From assembly GCA_965223725.1 (NCBI GenBank), contig CBDCXE010000006.1, positions 744,001 to 808,000 on the forward strand: 64,000 nucleotides of DNA, read 5' to 3'. The stretch comes from CBDCXE01 sp965223725 [NCBI: Nitrospinota bacterium] (GTDB lineage: Bacteria > Nitrospinota_A > UBA7883). The notes below the pieces were generated by a model. That model had not been told where the DNA came from, searched no databases, and saw only the letters and a list, made by a program, of their open reading frames with translations. The translations under genes and the position numbers were made by a program. Within the stretch, counting starts at the first letter, position 1, and each line of letters starts with the position of its first letter. Positions 35,354 to 45,001 of this stretch are shown here, piece after piece.

Positions 35354-35638
35354 ATGGATAATGTAAGGGCACACGCCACAGTTTATGGAACCGTGCAGGG
35401 GGGGGTATGGTACCGTGGGTCAACCGTTGAAGAGGCCTGTACAATAGGCGGGTTGACCGGCTGGGTGCGCAACAACCCTGGCGGGACTGTGGAAGTTGTG
35501 TGCGAGGGGCAAAAGGAAAACGTGGAGCAACTGATCAAATGGTTGTGGAACGGTCCGCCCACCGCCATAGTTACAAGCGTCAAGGTGGACTGGCAAAACG
35601 CCACTGGCGAATTTTCAGAATTCGTGATCAGTTATTAG
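35354..35638 (+). CDS. acyP: Acylphosphatase
   Basis: A 94-residue protein from ATG 35354. Acylphosphatases hydrolyse acyl phosphates such as acetyl phosphate. The catalytic Arg (GGVWYRGSTVEEA) and Asn (GWVRNN) are present. The anion-binding loop has an extra glycine compared with the usual VQGVxYR, because of a run of eight G bases (35398-35405) in the gene. The gene sits between an SGNH hydrolase and a convergent fxsA. Confidence 0.85.
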   Translation: MDNVRAHATVYGTVQGGVWYRGSTVEEACTIGGLTGWVRNNPGGTVEVVCEGQKENVEQLIKWLWNGPPTAIVTSVKVDWQNATGEFSEFVISY

Positions 35639-35648
35639 CAGCCCCGAA

Positions 35649-36128
35649 CTATACATCTATCACATCATCATCATTATACTTGCTCGTCTTTTCCTCTTGT
35701 CTGAATTCCCGGTTTCTGTTCGTATAATAAAAGCCTTGGGTGTTGTTGAACCCGCTGGTTGATATTTCGAAGTTTTCCCGGATATAACGTTTTACAAACC
35801 TGCGCAAGAGCTTGCGGGTGAATGGAATGACCAGGGCAAACCCTAACAAGTCGGTGATCACACCGGGTGTCACTAAAAATGCGCCACCGACAACTATCAT
35901 CAGCCCCTCGATTAAAGGGTCGGCCGGCATCGCCCCCTCATCCACAGATTGACGAAATTCGTTGACCACTTTTACCCCCTGAGAGCGCGCCAGCCAGGCG
36001 CCGATGGCCCCGGTTATTATCACCAGGGCGAACGTATGGAAAAACCCGAACACTTCGCCCAGCTTGATCAGGATGGCCAGCTCTACCAGAGGAGTCGCTG
36101 TAAACAGAAGGAATAGTTTAAATAGCAT
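35649..36128 (-). CDS. FxsA family membrane protein
   Basis: A 159-residue protein with the FxsA N-terminus (FTATPLVELAILIKLGE), a GAWLARSQG motif, GLMIVVGGAFLVTPGVITDLLG in the middle, and a soluble basic tail. E. coli FxsA suppresses F-plasmid exclusion of phage T7 when overproduced; its normal function is unknown. Confidence 0.9.
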   Translation of the reverse strand: MLFKLFLLFTATPLVELAILIKLGEVFGFFHTFALVIITGAIGAWLARSQGVKVVNEFRQSVDEGAMPADPLIEGLMIVVGGAFLVTPGVITDLLGFALVIPFTRKLLRRFVKRYIRENFEISTSGFNNTQGFYYTNRNREFRQEEKTSKYNDDDVIDV

Positions 36129-36159
36129 TGCGTGATTTATCGTTTATTAAGGAATCTGT

Positions 36160-36513
36160 TCAGTTGCACGCTTCTCTGTCCTGTCGATCCATCTCTTCCC
36201 ATTTCTCTTCCAGCTCTGCCAGTTTGTCCATATCTTTATCCTCTTTGGCCTGTGCGATCGCTTTGCGCGTCATCATTCTTGCGTCGCCACTGACTTTGGA
36301 CCTTGCGCATTCTTCATCTGTCGTTGAACCATAATCGTTATTACCTAGCGAATAATTGGATGATGAACTATCAGATGAACTACCAGAACCACTTAACGCA
36401 TGTTCCAAATCGTCGAGTGGTTTAATATTCAGATCGAGATAGTGATTTGCGCCCAAGGCCACAGCCAGCGCCAACACCCCATAAATCAATATGTCCTTAA
36501 AACCCAGATTCAT
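36160..36513 (-). CDS. Small membrane-anchored protein of unknown function
   Basis: A 117-residue protein with one helix (about 7-24), a serine-rich linker (GSGSSSDSSSSNYS) and a charged helical C-terminus with two cysteines (one in EECARSK, one in the final REACN). No family recognised. The cysteine pair and helix pattern suggest a periplasmic helical hairpin held by a disulfide. Lies between DUF748 and fxsA on the same strand. Confidence 0.65.
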   Translation of the reverse strand: MNLGFKDILIYGVLALAVALGANHYLDLNIKPLDDLEHALSGSGSSSDSSSSNYSLGNNDYGSTTDEECARSKVSGDARMMTRKAIAQAKEDKDMDKLAELEEKWEEMDRQDREACN

Positions 36514-36556
36514 TTTTAACTCCTAACATGTAATTAGTTATTATAGCAGTCTGGTT

Positions 36557-39010
36557 CTAAATAGTGAGCTCCGCCCGAGGAGCTGACTTACCCGCTTCAA
36601 TCTCTGGTAAAGCGATGATCAATCGTTCAGATTCTATAGAACCGTTTTTCATAAGCGCTTGTTTGACTGCTTCTGCTCGTTTCTGCGCCAGCTGTTTCAT
36701 GGAAGTTTCCACTGCGGCGTCCAGCTTCACTTCTTCTTTTTTAGATTCTTTATCATCTTTCTGTGGCTTTTCTGGCGCGCCGGAAATTATCGCAAGGTCG
36801 GCGTCCACCGCCACGCCGCCGATATGTATACTCAGTTCCGGACGTTCTTTCATTAAACTAACCAGCTTTCCCAAATAGACAACAGCGTCTCCACTTATCT
36901 CGGCAGACCCTGGCGTAAACACTATCGGATCCAGACGGACACGGCTCAGCTCCTCTCCTGCGATTTCCGCCAGGGCTATCACTGCGCCATACGGTTGCAT
37001 GAATATTGTCAAATAGGCCAGGGCGCCCTTTTTCATGGCGTTGGCCGTAGCTTTATTTAAGATATCCGCCAGGCTGAACCCCGGGTCATTGACATCCCCA
37101 TTCAATGTGAAATCGAGCATGATATTATCATACTTGTCCCGCAACAGGCTCAACGCCGCGTCCAGGGGCATGGATATCTGTTTGGCGAATTTATCCACCA
37201 GGTCTTGCTCACCCGGTTCAACCTCCAGTTTCCTCATCTCGATTTTGACTTCACTATCGATCTTCTTTTTTGCAATCTTCACATCTATTTTTGAATCAAG
37301 CTGGCCGGTTGTAATGTTATACCCGGTAGATTTAGCGACATAGGGTGACAACGGCTTCATATCAAGCGCAGATATTTGCGCTTGCAGATCGACCCCCAAA
37401 TCTTTTGCCAATGGTGTGGCTGTTCCATCGACATCGATTTTAGTATATTTGTTCAATGTCGCATTCAGTTTAACCGGGCTTGGCCTGTCGACAGCCAGGT
37501 TGTCCAGGTTTTCGACTTTGGCGGAGATTTTGTTTATCACGGCTTTGAACGGCGGTTTGATAGAGTTGTCCTCGAAGCGAACTTCACTGGCGCCGCCCAG
37601 GGTTATGGCCCCTATCTTAATCGACTGGTTACCTGCCTTCTTATCAGGAGCTGGCGCCTTTTCCGGTTTGCTTTTTACGGTTGGCTTTTTTCCTTCAGGA
37701 GCTTTAGCGTTGCTGGAACTTTTTTTATTTCCTCCAGGTGGAAGGTTTGTCTTCACACCATCCAGCGCTATTTCTTCAATAACAATATCGTCAAAAGTCG
37801 CCACCTGAACCTTATTGATCGTGGCATTATCGAGGTAAACAAGGTCACCCTCGTCTTCCGCCCCAACTTTCTGGTTTGAATCGAGCCCTCCATATTCAAC
37901 TCCGGCAATATTGATCTGCTCAACATTAATATGATTTTCCGGCTTTACAGCCAGCCCGCTCAACTCAATTTTACCTATATTAATATTATTCTCTTTATCA
38001 CCCGTTTGGACGCCAAGAGCTTCTCCCAAAATGGCGCCGTTGACGGAATATATTACGGCCTCTTTTTCTGCGGTGGAGGCGTTCACATTGCCTTTCCAGG
38101 TAAGGGCGCCACCTTCAAACAAAAATTTATCTTTACCCAATTTGCTGTTGGCCAACATAAGATCGATGTCGCTGTCCACTTTCGCGGATCCGTTGGTGGA
38201 CCTTTCAAATTTTGTGTCTGTCGTGACGCTAACCGCGCCCTCAAGGTTGTCCAGGTTCTGTTCCGCCAGCTTCTCGAAAAGTTTTAGGGGCAACTTGTCT
38301 ATGGTAAGCTTTATGGCGCCTGTTTGCTGGTCGCCAAACGGTTGCATATCTGCATTAATAGTGACCCGGCTATCATCGATCCGGCCGGCAAAATCGAGAT
38401 GGGCAGGTTGTTTGGAATCCCAGCTTCTCAACCCTTTCAGTTCAGTTTTATCTATGACAGCCACTGCTCCAAACTTGGGGTGCTTGATATTAAGCTTGCC
38501 ATTGACCAGCGAGAGCCGTTCTATTCCAAAACCCCAGGTCGAATCTGGTTCAGGCTTCTGCTCTTTGGAGCCCTCTTTCTCTTTTGATGGCTTGACCGGC
38601 AATCCAGCCACAGTTTCCAGGCCGGTATCGCTGGCCACGATGGCTGTTTTAATGTTTTCTATTTCGGCTTCGGTTATATGCAATCGTTTCTTGATCAACG
38701 AGAGCCAGCTCCAATCCAGGGTCAACCGGCCGGCATCCAAGGTTTTTTTACCATCAGATGTGATCTGAAGTTCATGGATAGTTACGCGACCTGTAAAAGG
38801 ATTGAAATCAACATCATCAATGCTAGCCTGTTGAGCGCCGTTCGACTCCAGAAACCAGGTAATTCCATATCCGATCCCGTACGGTAAGGCAGTGAGGATG
38901 ATGAGAATCAGAATAATAATGATTACAAGCCATTTCAGCTTTCGCTTTGATGACGGTTTTGCCTTTCCAGGCTTTTTAGCGTTACTATCTGCCTCTGTAT
39001 TTTCGTTCAT
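36557..39010 (-). CDS. AsmA-like DUF748 envelope protein
   Basis: ATG 39010 (ribosome-binding site AAAGG) gives 817 residues. A basic start and one membrane helix (about 28-50) precede a long periplasmic region of repeated beta strands with the DUF748/AsmA pattern (VDFNPFTGRVTIHELQI, LTLDWSWLSLIKKRLHI), interrupted by a lysine/proline-rich linker (residues about 430-460). The C-terminal helix bundle (EKRAEAVKQALMKNG-like) is typical of DUF748. AsmA-like proteins are thought to form long bridges carrying phospholipid between the membranes; DUF748 is a related family of unknown substrate. Confidence 0.82.
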   Translation of the reverse strand: MNENTEADSNAKKPGKAKPSSKRKLKWLVIIIILILIILTALPYGIGYGITWFLESNGAQQASIDDVDFNPFTGRVTIHELQITSDGKKTLDAGRLTLDWSWLSLIKKRLHITEAEIENIKTAIVASDTGLETVAGLPVKPSKEKEGSKEQKPEPDSTWGFGIERLSLVNGKLNIKHPKFGAVAVIDKTELKGLRSWDSKQPAHLDFAGRIDDSRVTINADMQPFGDQQTGAIKLTIDKLPLKLFEKLAEQNLDNLEGAVSVTTDTKFERSTNGSAKVDSDIDLMLANSKLGKDKFLFEGGALTWKGNVNASTAEKEAVIYSVNGAILGEALGVQTGDKENNINIGKIELSGLAVKPENHINVEQINIAGVEYGGLDSNQKVGAEDEGDLVYLDNATINKVQVATFDDIVIEEIALDGVKTNLPPGGNKKSSSNAKAPEGKKPTVKSKPEKAPAPDKKAGNQSIKIGAITLGGASEVRFEDNSIKPPFKAVINKISAKVENLDNLAVDRPSPVKLNATLNKYTKIDVDGTATPLAKDLGVDLQAQISALDMKPLSPYVAKSTGYNITTGQLDSKIDVKIAKKKIDSEVKIEMRKLEVEPGEQDLVDKFAKQISMPLDAALSLLRDKYDNIMLDFTLNGDVNDPGFSLADILNKATANAMKKGALAYLTIFMQPYGAVIALAEIAGEELSRVRLDPIVFTPGSAEISGDAVVYLGKLVSLMKERPELSIHIGGVAVDADLAIISGAPEKPQKDDKESKKEEVKLDAAVETSMKQLAQKRAEAVKQALMKNGSIESERLIIALPEIEAGKSAPRAELTI

Positions 39011-39054
39011 AGTACCTTTATTAACCACTTCATAAAGTTACCTATCATTCTTTT

Positions 39055-39083
39055 TTCACAACATGCCATAAATAAAATAACAT
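39055..39083 (+). promoter_or_regulatory. Possible promoter for the lipoate-transferase operon
   Basis: TTCACA (39055-39060), 17-base spacer, TAACAT (39078-39083), about 45 bases before the gene at 39130, in the divergent gap. Confidence 0.35.
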
Positions 39084-39129
39084 GGAATGACACCATTTTG
39101 AATCATAAGAGAGAAACCGTGGGGAATAC

Positions 39130-39909
39130 ATGATGGAGGAACGTTGGAGACTGATCGAAAGCGGCGCCGAATCGGGCGATTGGAATATGGCGGTGGATCG
39201 GGCGCTACTGGAATCGGCGGAGCAGGAAGGCTCTGCCCCCATTCTCCGGTTTTATAGCTGGGAGCGCTCCACCTTGACCGTGGGTCATCTACAGAAAACT
39301 GCAGAAATCATTGACACAGATTATCTGAACGTAAATGATATCCCACTGGTTCGCAGACCAACCGGGGGGCGAGCTATACTGCATGACGATGAGGTTACTT
39401 ACTCTGTTATTGTGCCGGAAGACAGCCAGCTTTACAGGCCGCTTCGTCCCATGTTTCGTATCATATCTTCTGTGCTCCGGGTGGCGCTGTCAGGCTGCGG
39501 TGTGGCTATCGATCCGGAGGGTGGCGCTGATGGCGGCCAGTCTTTATCCACGCCATGTTGCTTTGCCAGCCGGTCAAGCTTTGAGATATCGAGCGGTGGT
39601 AGAAAAATCGCCGGCAGCGCCCAGAGAAGATTGAAATCGACTGCATTGCAGCAAGGCTCGATTATTTTATCGATGGATAAGGAGAGATATCTGTCATGCT
39701 TCCGGTGGCAGGATAATGAACAGCGGGAAGCAGCGCGAAACCTGATGGGTGGTATAAACAGAGGTCGCAATGAAAAGATTGGACCGGATGATTTGCGTGG
39801 ATCAATTGTAAGAGCGTTTGAAATGCTGTATGGTATGACATTCTATTCTGATAAATTATCTGATATGGAAAATGAGCAGATAGCATTTAATATTGAACAA
39901 GGGGTATAG
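39130..39909 (+). CDS. Lipoate/octanoate transferase, BPL/LplA/LipB superfamily (LipM-like)
   Basis: A 259-residue protein of the lipoyl-ligase fold. The signature RRPTGGRAILHDDEVTYS, the lysine in SGGRKIAGSAQRR, and a cysteine pair in TPCCFASRSSFE at the position of the LipM active-site cysteine are present. LipM moves octanoate from ACP to GcvH or a lipoyl domain, whereas LplA activates free lipoate with ATP; the Cys favours the LipM reaction, without proof. It starts a unit with a SmpA-like lipoprotein (4-base gap). Confidence 0.78.
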   Translation: MMEERWRLIESGAESGDWNMAVDRALLESAEQEGSAPILRFYSWERSTLTVGHLQKTAEIIDTDYLNVNDIPLVRRPTGGRAILHDDEVTYSVIVPEDSQLYRPLRPMFRIISSVLRVALSGCGVAIDPEGGADGGQSLSTPCCFASRSSFEISSGGRKIAGSAQRRLKSTALQQGSIILSMDKERYLSCFRWQDNEQREAARNLMGGINRGRNEKIGPDDLRGSIVRAFEMLYGMTFYSDKLSDMENEQIAFNIEQGV

Positions 39910-39912
39910 GAA

Positions 39913-40245
39913 ATGGTCGTGGCAAAAAAAGGCATATTGATAACAGTGGCGCTGCTGTTGGTGGCAGGCTGCGTTTCTCTCTCCGCAGGATCCGATTTCG
40001 ATTCGTCCAATGTTGCAAATATTACGAAAAACGAGACATCCAAAGATGAAATCAAGCAGTGGTTTGGGGCTCCTTATATGACCGGTGTGGATAATGGTGA
40101 TGAAGCGTGGACCTATGAGTATGTGAAGGCAGGGGCCAAGGAATCGCTGATAAAAAGTTTATACATCGTATTTGACCGAAATGGAACCGTTAGGAGCTAT
40201 ACATTCTCTACCAATTTCCCGGAAGAAATGACCGCCACAGAATAA
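39913..40245 (+). CDS. SmpA/OmlA (BamE-like) lipoprotein
   Basis: A 110-residue lipoprotein (lipobox LVAGC at about residue 20). The mature part, with TKNETSKDEIKQWFGAP and EAWTYEYV, has the 'G.t.d.v...fG.P' and 'w.Y' pattern of SmpA/OmlA domains, which bind OmpA/BamD and stabilise the outer membrane. It differs from BamE in length and context, so a second SmpA-type protein rather than BamE itself is possible. Confidence 0.82.
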   Translation: MVVAKKGILITVALLLVAGCVSLSAGSDFDSSNVANITKNETSKDEIKQWFGAPYMTGVDNGDEAWTYEYVKAGAKESLIKSLYIVFDRNGTVRSYTFSTNFPEEMTATE

Positions 40246-40335
40246 ACCTGCCTCGATGGCCCTTAAAACCTGGCCATGTCCCATACAGGCTGTGAGGAAG
40301 AGCACTATTGCAAAACCCTTTATTGTGTAGCTTTA

Positions 40336-41922
40336 ATGAAAAATAACTATTCCCAATGGCCATACGTTGAAGCCAGGCGAATAATCAACAGACTTAAACA
40401 TCAAAACAAAACCGCAGTGACGGCCCAGACCGGTTATGGCCCATCTGGCCTGCCTCATATCGGTACTTTTGGTGAAGTTGCCAGAACTTCATTCGTGCTC
40501 CAGGCTTTGGAGATACTTGAGCCGGGCATAAAACGGCATTTGATCTCTTTTTCAGACGATATGGATGGTCTGCGTGAGGTGCCGAAAAACTTGCCGAACC
40601 ATGAAATGATTGCCAAACATCTTGGCAAGCCGTTAACTTCCATCCCGGACCCGTTTGGCGAGGAAGAGTCTTTTGCGCATTACATGAACCGTAAACTGCA
40701 GGAATTCCTCGACTCATTTGGATTTGAATATGAGTTTGCCTCCTCCACAGAAAAATATAGGTCCGGTCTGTTTAATGATGGATTGAAGCGTATACTTTTC
40801 AAACATGAAAAAATTACCAAGCTGTTTACAAAAACGATCTCCAAGGAGAAGCGCGCCACCTGGTCGCCCTTTTTCCCAATTTGTGAAAATTGCGGCAAGA
40901 TATATTCCACCACCGTCACCGGGTATAACCTGTCTTGTAATACTATAACTTATGTGTGTGACAGCACGGTGGAGGGTAAATATAAAGCTTGTGGCCATTC
41001 GGGCGAAGTATCTGTTCTGGATGGCAAGTGCAAAGTGGGCTGGAAAGTCGACTGGGCACTGAGGTGGTTTGCGCTGGATATTGACTATGAGATGCATGGG
41101 GAGGATTTGGTAGAATCTGGCAGGCTCTCATCAAAAATTGTGAAAGAGATCGGCGGCCGCCCGCCTGAACTGTTTAAATATGAGCTGTTTCTGGACGAAA
41201 CCGGTAAGAAAATCTCGAAAAAAATCGGTAACGGGATATCTCTTGAGCAATGGCTCCAGTATGGGCCGGTTGATTCATTGCTCTATTTTATGTATATGAA
41301 ACCGCAACAGACGAAAAAGATGGGCCTGCCTTTATTACCCAGGATAATAGATGGATACCTGGAGCTTGTGGCGAAAGATGACGGAACCAACCTTGACACA
41401 CCAGCACAGTTTGTCGCCCGTCTGTCGAGGGGGCCGCATGCCGGTGTTATTCAGGACGAAAACATAATCACCTATTCGCTAATTTATAACCTGGCGATCG
41501 CGCTGAATACAGACGATCAAAAAGTAGTAAAAGAATATCTTTTGAAATATCAGCCTGGGATCAATGAAAACATTGAATATTACGATCAGTTGATTGATGA
41601 AGTGCTCAACTATTATCGTGATATTTACCTTCCGCAAAAAACCGAGGAAGCGCCCGACCATGCCCATGATGACGCTTTGCAAGATTTACTCGAATCTTTA
41701 AAAGCTTGGCGCGACTCTGGAGCAGGGGTGACCGCGGAGATGGCGCAGAACAGCGCGTTTCAGGCAGCCAAGAAACATGATTTGAAAATGAAAGATTGGT
41801 TCAAAACGTTGTATCAGGTTTTTCTGGGCCAATCATCAGGTCCAAAAATCGGGAGCTTTATTGTTTTGGTAGGCCTCGATAGATCTATTAAAACATTGGA
41901 AGGGCATTTGAATAACCGGTGA
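40336..41922 (+). CDS. lysS: Class I lysyl-tRNA synthetase
   Basis: A 528-residue class I enzyme (start at ATG 40336; an in-frame start 60 bases upstream lies in the intergenic gap). TGYGPSGLPHIGTFGEV carries the HIGH motif as HIGT (residue 41), and KKISKKIG is the KMSKS-like loop near residue 295. CENCGKIY and the cysteines after it suit the zinc-binding insertion. Class I LysRS is common in archaea, alphaproteobacteria, spirochaetes and some others; most bacteria have the unrelated class II enzyme. Whether a class II copy also exists in this genome cannot be seen here. Confidence 0.93.
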   Translation: MKNNYSQWPYVEARRIINRLKHQNKTAVTAQTGYGPSGLPHIGTFGEVARTSFVLQALEILEPGIKRHLISFSDDMDGLREVPKNLPNHEMIAKHLGKPLTSIPDPFGEEESFAHYMNRKLQEFLDSFGFEYEFASSTEKYRSGLFNDGLKRILFKHEKITKLFTKTISKEKRATWSPFFPICENCGKIYSTTVTGYNLSCNTITYVCDSTVEGKYKACGHSGEVSVLDGKCKVGWKVDWALRWFALDIDYEMHGEDLVESGRLSSKIVKEIGGRPPELFKYELFLDETGKKISKKIGNGISLEQWLQYGPVDSLLYFMYMKPQQTKKMGLPLLPRIIDGYLELVAKDDGTNLDTPAQFVARLSRGPHAGVIQDENIITYSLIYNLAIALNTDDQKVVKEYLLKYQPGINENIEYYDQLIDEVLNYYRDIYLPQKTEEAPDHAHDDALQDLLESLKAWRDSGAGVTAEMAQNSAFQAAKKHDLKMKDWFKTLYQVFLGQSSGPKIGSFIVLVGLDRSIKTLEGHLNNR

Positions 41923-41940
41923 CTTTTTACATTTAAACCT

Positions 41941-42663
41941 TTACTGTTCTCCGCCAGATTTCCTTTTAAGGTACGCCTGCATCCACTTATATTTTTCAGA
42001 GTCTTTTTCCACAGATCGCTCAATGATCTGTTTGTATGCTGCGGATATCAAAGCTACATCACCCAGCTTCCTGTAGTTTTTGGAAAGCGCGAACTGGATC
42101 TGGTGTTGTATCGTCCTTTTATCATCATCATTAAAATATGGAAACAAGCGCAGGCATAGGGATAGCCTTTTGAACAGCAGCACCGGCTCGTATGCTGATG
42201 TCTGGATGGAGAGCATCAGACTTTCCTTGATGCGGTCGAGCGCGTATCCTGTCCTCGCAAAATATGCATGGGCCAAAGCGGACCATGCGAATGTGTTGGC
42301 GGGCGAGAGCGACAATCCGGCTTGGGTAGAGTTTATGCTCTGCGCCAGCATTTGTTCGCCTTGCTGGGTATTATAACCTGTCAAATATGCAAGCCAGCTT
42401 TGAGCCATACCCAGCTCCCTCCATATTTCTCCGGATGACGACCAGCCTGCCGCGGCGCTGTATGAAGCTATCATTATATCCAGCTCTTCTTGCGAGACGG
42501 CGCCGCCGGTTTTCAGGTTATATGCAACATGTGTGGTGGGGGTCATCAGCACGGATGCGATGGTCCGGGGCAAACAAAGGCCCATAAGCAGGAACCCTAT
42601 GACCATAGCCATAATTGTTTCTGCGGTAAATCTGGACTGATTTACTTTACGGCCCTGTTCCAT
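41941..42663 (-). CDS. TPR-like membrane-anchored protein of the polysaccharide locus
   Basis: A 240-residue protein with an N-terminal helix (about 18-38) and a helical, tetratricopeptide-like remainder: SPANTFAWSALAHAYFARTGY, YKQIIERSVEKDSEKYKWMQAYLKRK. It begins 7 bases after the tyrosine-kinase gene ends, on the same strand. Such proteins occur beside Wzc/Wza genes in exopolysaccharide export loci. No specific function can be stated. Confidence 0.68.
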   Translation of the reverse strand: MEQGRKVNQSRFTAETIMAMVIGFLLMGLCLPRTIASVLMTPTTHVAYNLKTGGAVSQEELDIMIASYSAAAGWSSSGEIWRELGMAQSWLAYLTGYNTQQGEQMLAQSINSTQAGLSLSPANTFAWSALAHAYFARTGYALDRIKESLMLSIQTSAYEPVLLFKRLSLCLRLFPYFNDDDKRTIQHQIQFALSKNYRKLGDVALISAAYKQIIERSVEKDSEKYKWMQAYLKRKSGGEQ

Positions 42664-42670
42664 GACTATA

Positions 42671-44929
42671 TCACGATTTCAGGTCAGTGTAATATTTGTT
42701 ATACCTGGAATAGTAGTATCGGCCAGAATCGCTGAAGCCGTAGCTTGCATGTTTGCGCGCGTCTACACGGGACAACACGATCCCAGCCATATCTGCGTTG
42801 GCCTCTATCATTGATTTAACTCCGGATATCACAATATCTCTTCTGGTAATCTCCCATTGTACAATAAAGACCACTTTATCAACGACAGGCGCCAGCAGCA
42901 GAGAGTCAGAAACCGCCAGCACAGGTGAAGAGTCGATGATGATAAGGTCATAGCTTTCTTTGAGCTTCGCCAGCAATTTTTTCATGCTTCTGGAAGATAG
43001 CAAACTTTCAGGATGTTCTATCCTATTTCCTGCCGGGATGAAGTCTGCGCCTGACTGATCCTTGATTAGTATTTCTTCAAAATCTATTTTATTAGCCAGC
43101 ACATCAACCAGACCATTTTCAGAGCTCGATTTAATCATCGGTTTTCGAAGGTCAGCCTCCATATAGGCGGCCTTTTGCCCAGCCGCCGCCGCTTGCCTGG
43201 CCAGCGATAGTGAAATAGTGGTCTTGCCTTCGTTGGGCAATGATGAAGTAATTAGTATAGTTTTTGGTGTATCGTCTATATCAGAAAGCATTAGTGAAGT
43301 GCGCAACGACCGGATCGCTTCACCAAATGCTGAATTTGGCTTGTCCAATATATACGACTCTGGTCCGGAGCCATTGCTGCTCTTTAAAACAGGGATTATC
43401 GGGACAAGGCCAAGGGTCGTGACGCCAGTTATCTGTTCAACCTGATCAGAGCTTCGGAAACCGTTGTCAAGTTTTTCTATCAATAACGCCAAAACAGACC
43501 CCAATAACAGGCTAAGCATAGCCGCAATTGTGACAAATGACCTTTTGTTTGGATATGAAGGAAAGATTGGTATATCCGCTTTTGATATGATTCTGGCTTC
43601 CGATTGATCCAGCCCTTCCTGTTCGGTGGTTTCCTTGAACCGGGAGAGGAATGTTTCATACAATACCTTGTTAGCGTCAGCTTCACGCTCCAGTGATCGA
43701 AGCGCAACTTCAGCTCTATTTCCGGCTGACCTGGCGGACTCCAGCCTATTAAGATCGTTTGTCAATGATCGCACCCTTGATCTGACCACATTAACCTTGT
43801 TTTTGATCGCAACAAGGATCTTGCCGACTTCTGACTTGATTTTCTCTCGTATATCACGCAACTGTGCGCGGGTGTTGACCATCACTGGATGCTTTTCGCC
43901 ATAATCTTCTTCAAGCTTGGAAACCTGGCTGATCAAACTTGCTTCCTGCTCCCGGAGCCTTTGGATCAGAGTCGATTCCAACACTTCGCTGATCGACTCC
44001 GCGCCATCCAGGCCGCCCCTTTTCACCACATTGTTCAGCTGTTCAAGTTTGGCTCTGGCTTCAGCTTCGTCGGCGCGGGCGATTATCAGTTGGCTATTCA
44101 GTTCGGAAATCTGCTGGGCCTCGATGGTTAACCCCCTCGATTTTTCCAATCCATATTTCTCTTTATAGATTTCCACCGCTCTTTCAGACTCGTTTACTTT
44201 ATCTTTTAGGTTGGTTAAACGCTCACTTAACCAGCCGCTTGCTCGCCGGGTCGCTTCGAATTTCGCTTCCAACTGCTCCAGAATATACATCTCCGCAACT
44301 GTATCCGCGATTTTAGCGGCCAATCTGGGGTTTTCCGACTGATAGCTTATTATAATGACCCTGGTGTCCCTCACATTACTAATGGACAGGTTGCCCAGCA
44401 AGATATCTGCATATGCGCTCAGATCCAACGCTTCCAGCTCTTCATCAGAAAAGTCATCGGCGCTCCATGTCGGGGCTTTTTTCAAACCGCTTGGTATTAA
44501 CGATTTTAAAAATGACTTTATATATGACCTTATCTTAGAGAAAATGCCTGGCCCTTCTCGTAGCGAAGAATTGAATTCCGGTATATCTTGCAGGTTTAGT
44601 TTTTGGACTATTTTTTTGGCAAGATTGGTGGACTGCAAGATTTCAACTTCATTTTGCATTCTCATATAATCATCATACGCAGATGACAGGACAGACTCCA
44701 TATCAACAACGTTCATCTGACGATCATCGATGATCATGCTGGTGGATGCTGTATACATCGGGGGAATCTGCAATACGTATATAACTGATAATGTAATTAT
44801 CAAAACGGATATCCCTAGAATAGAATATTTACGGCGGTACAGGATTCTGAGATATTCAGTAAAATCCTGTTCCGACTCATGAAGTGATAACTTCTTTAGC
44901 AGTAGATCTTTATTATTGTTAGATCGCAT
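42671..44929 (-). CDS. Polysaccharide co-polymerase/tyrosine autokinase (Wzc/ExoP type)
   Basis: A 752-residue fusion: Wzz chain-length domain with helices at about 32-52 and 450-472 flanking a long coiled-coil periplasmic region (about 170-430), then a cytoplasmic BY-kinase (about 530-735). Walker A is SSLPNEGKTT, Walker A' is YMEADLRKP, Walker B is YDLIIIDSSP. The last 20 residues hold a tyrosine cluster (GRYYYSRYNKYYTDLKS). The kinase autophosphorylates in trans on these tyrosines, and cycling of phosphorylation controls polymer length and export. It works with the Wza protein encoded just upstream. Confidence 0.94.
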   Translation of the reverse strand: MRSNNNKDLLLKKLSLHESEQDFTEYLRILYRRKYSILGISVLIITLSVIYVLQIPPMYTASTSMIIDDRQMNVVDMESVLSSAYDDYMRMQNEVEILQSTNLAKKIVQKLNLQDIPEFNSSLREGPGIFSKIRSYIKSFLKSLIPSGLKKAPTWSADDFSDEELEALDLSAYADILLGNLSISNVRDTRVIIISYQSENPRLAAKIADTVAEMYILEQLEAKFEATRRASGWLSERLTNLKDKVNESERAVEIYKEKYGLEKSRGLTIEAQQISELNSQLIIARADEAEARAKLEQLNNVVKRGGLDGAESISEVLESTLIQRLREQEASLISQVSKLEEDYGEKHPVMVNTRAQLRDIREKIKSEVGKILVAIKNKVNVVRSRVRSLTNDLNRLESARSAGNRAEVALRSLEREADANKVLYETFLSRFKETTEQEGLDQSEARIISKADIPIFPSYPNKRSFVTIAAMLSLLLGSVLALLIEKLDNGFRSSDQVEQITGVTTLGLVPIIPVLKSSNGSGPESYILDKPNSAFGEAIRSLRTSLMLSDIDDTPKTILITSSLPNEGKTTISLSLARQAAAAGQKAAYMEADLRKPMIKSSSENGLVDVLANKIDFEEILIKDQSGADFIPAGNRIEHPESLLSSRSMKKLLAKLKESYDLIIIDSSPVLAVSDSLLLAPVVDKVVFIVQWEITRRDIVISGVKSMIEANADMAGIVLSRVDARKHASYGFSDSGRYYYSRYNKYYTDLKS

Positions 44930-45001
44930 ATTGTGATGACTCTATAGCTGTCAGATTTATATATTCATAAGAAGGTCAAAGGAGAAGGGTGTCAAGTCTG
45001 T

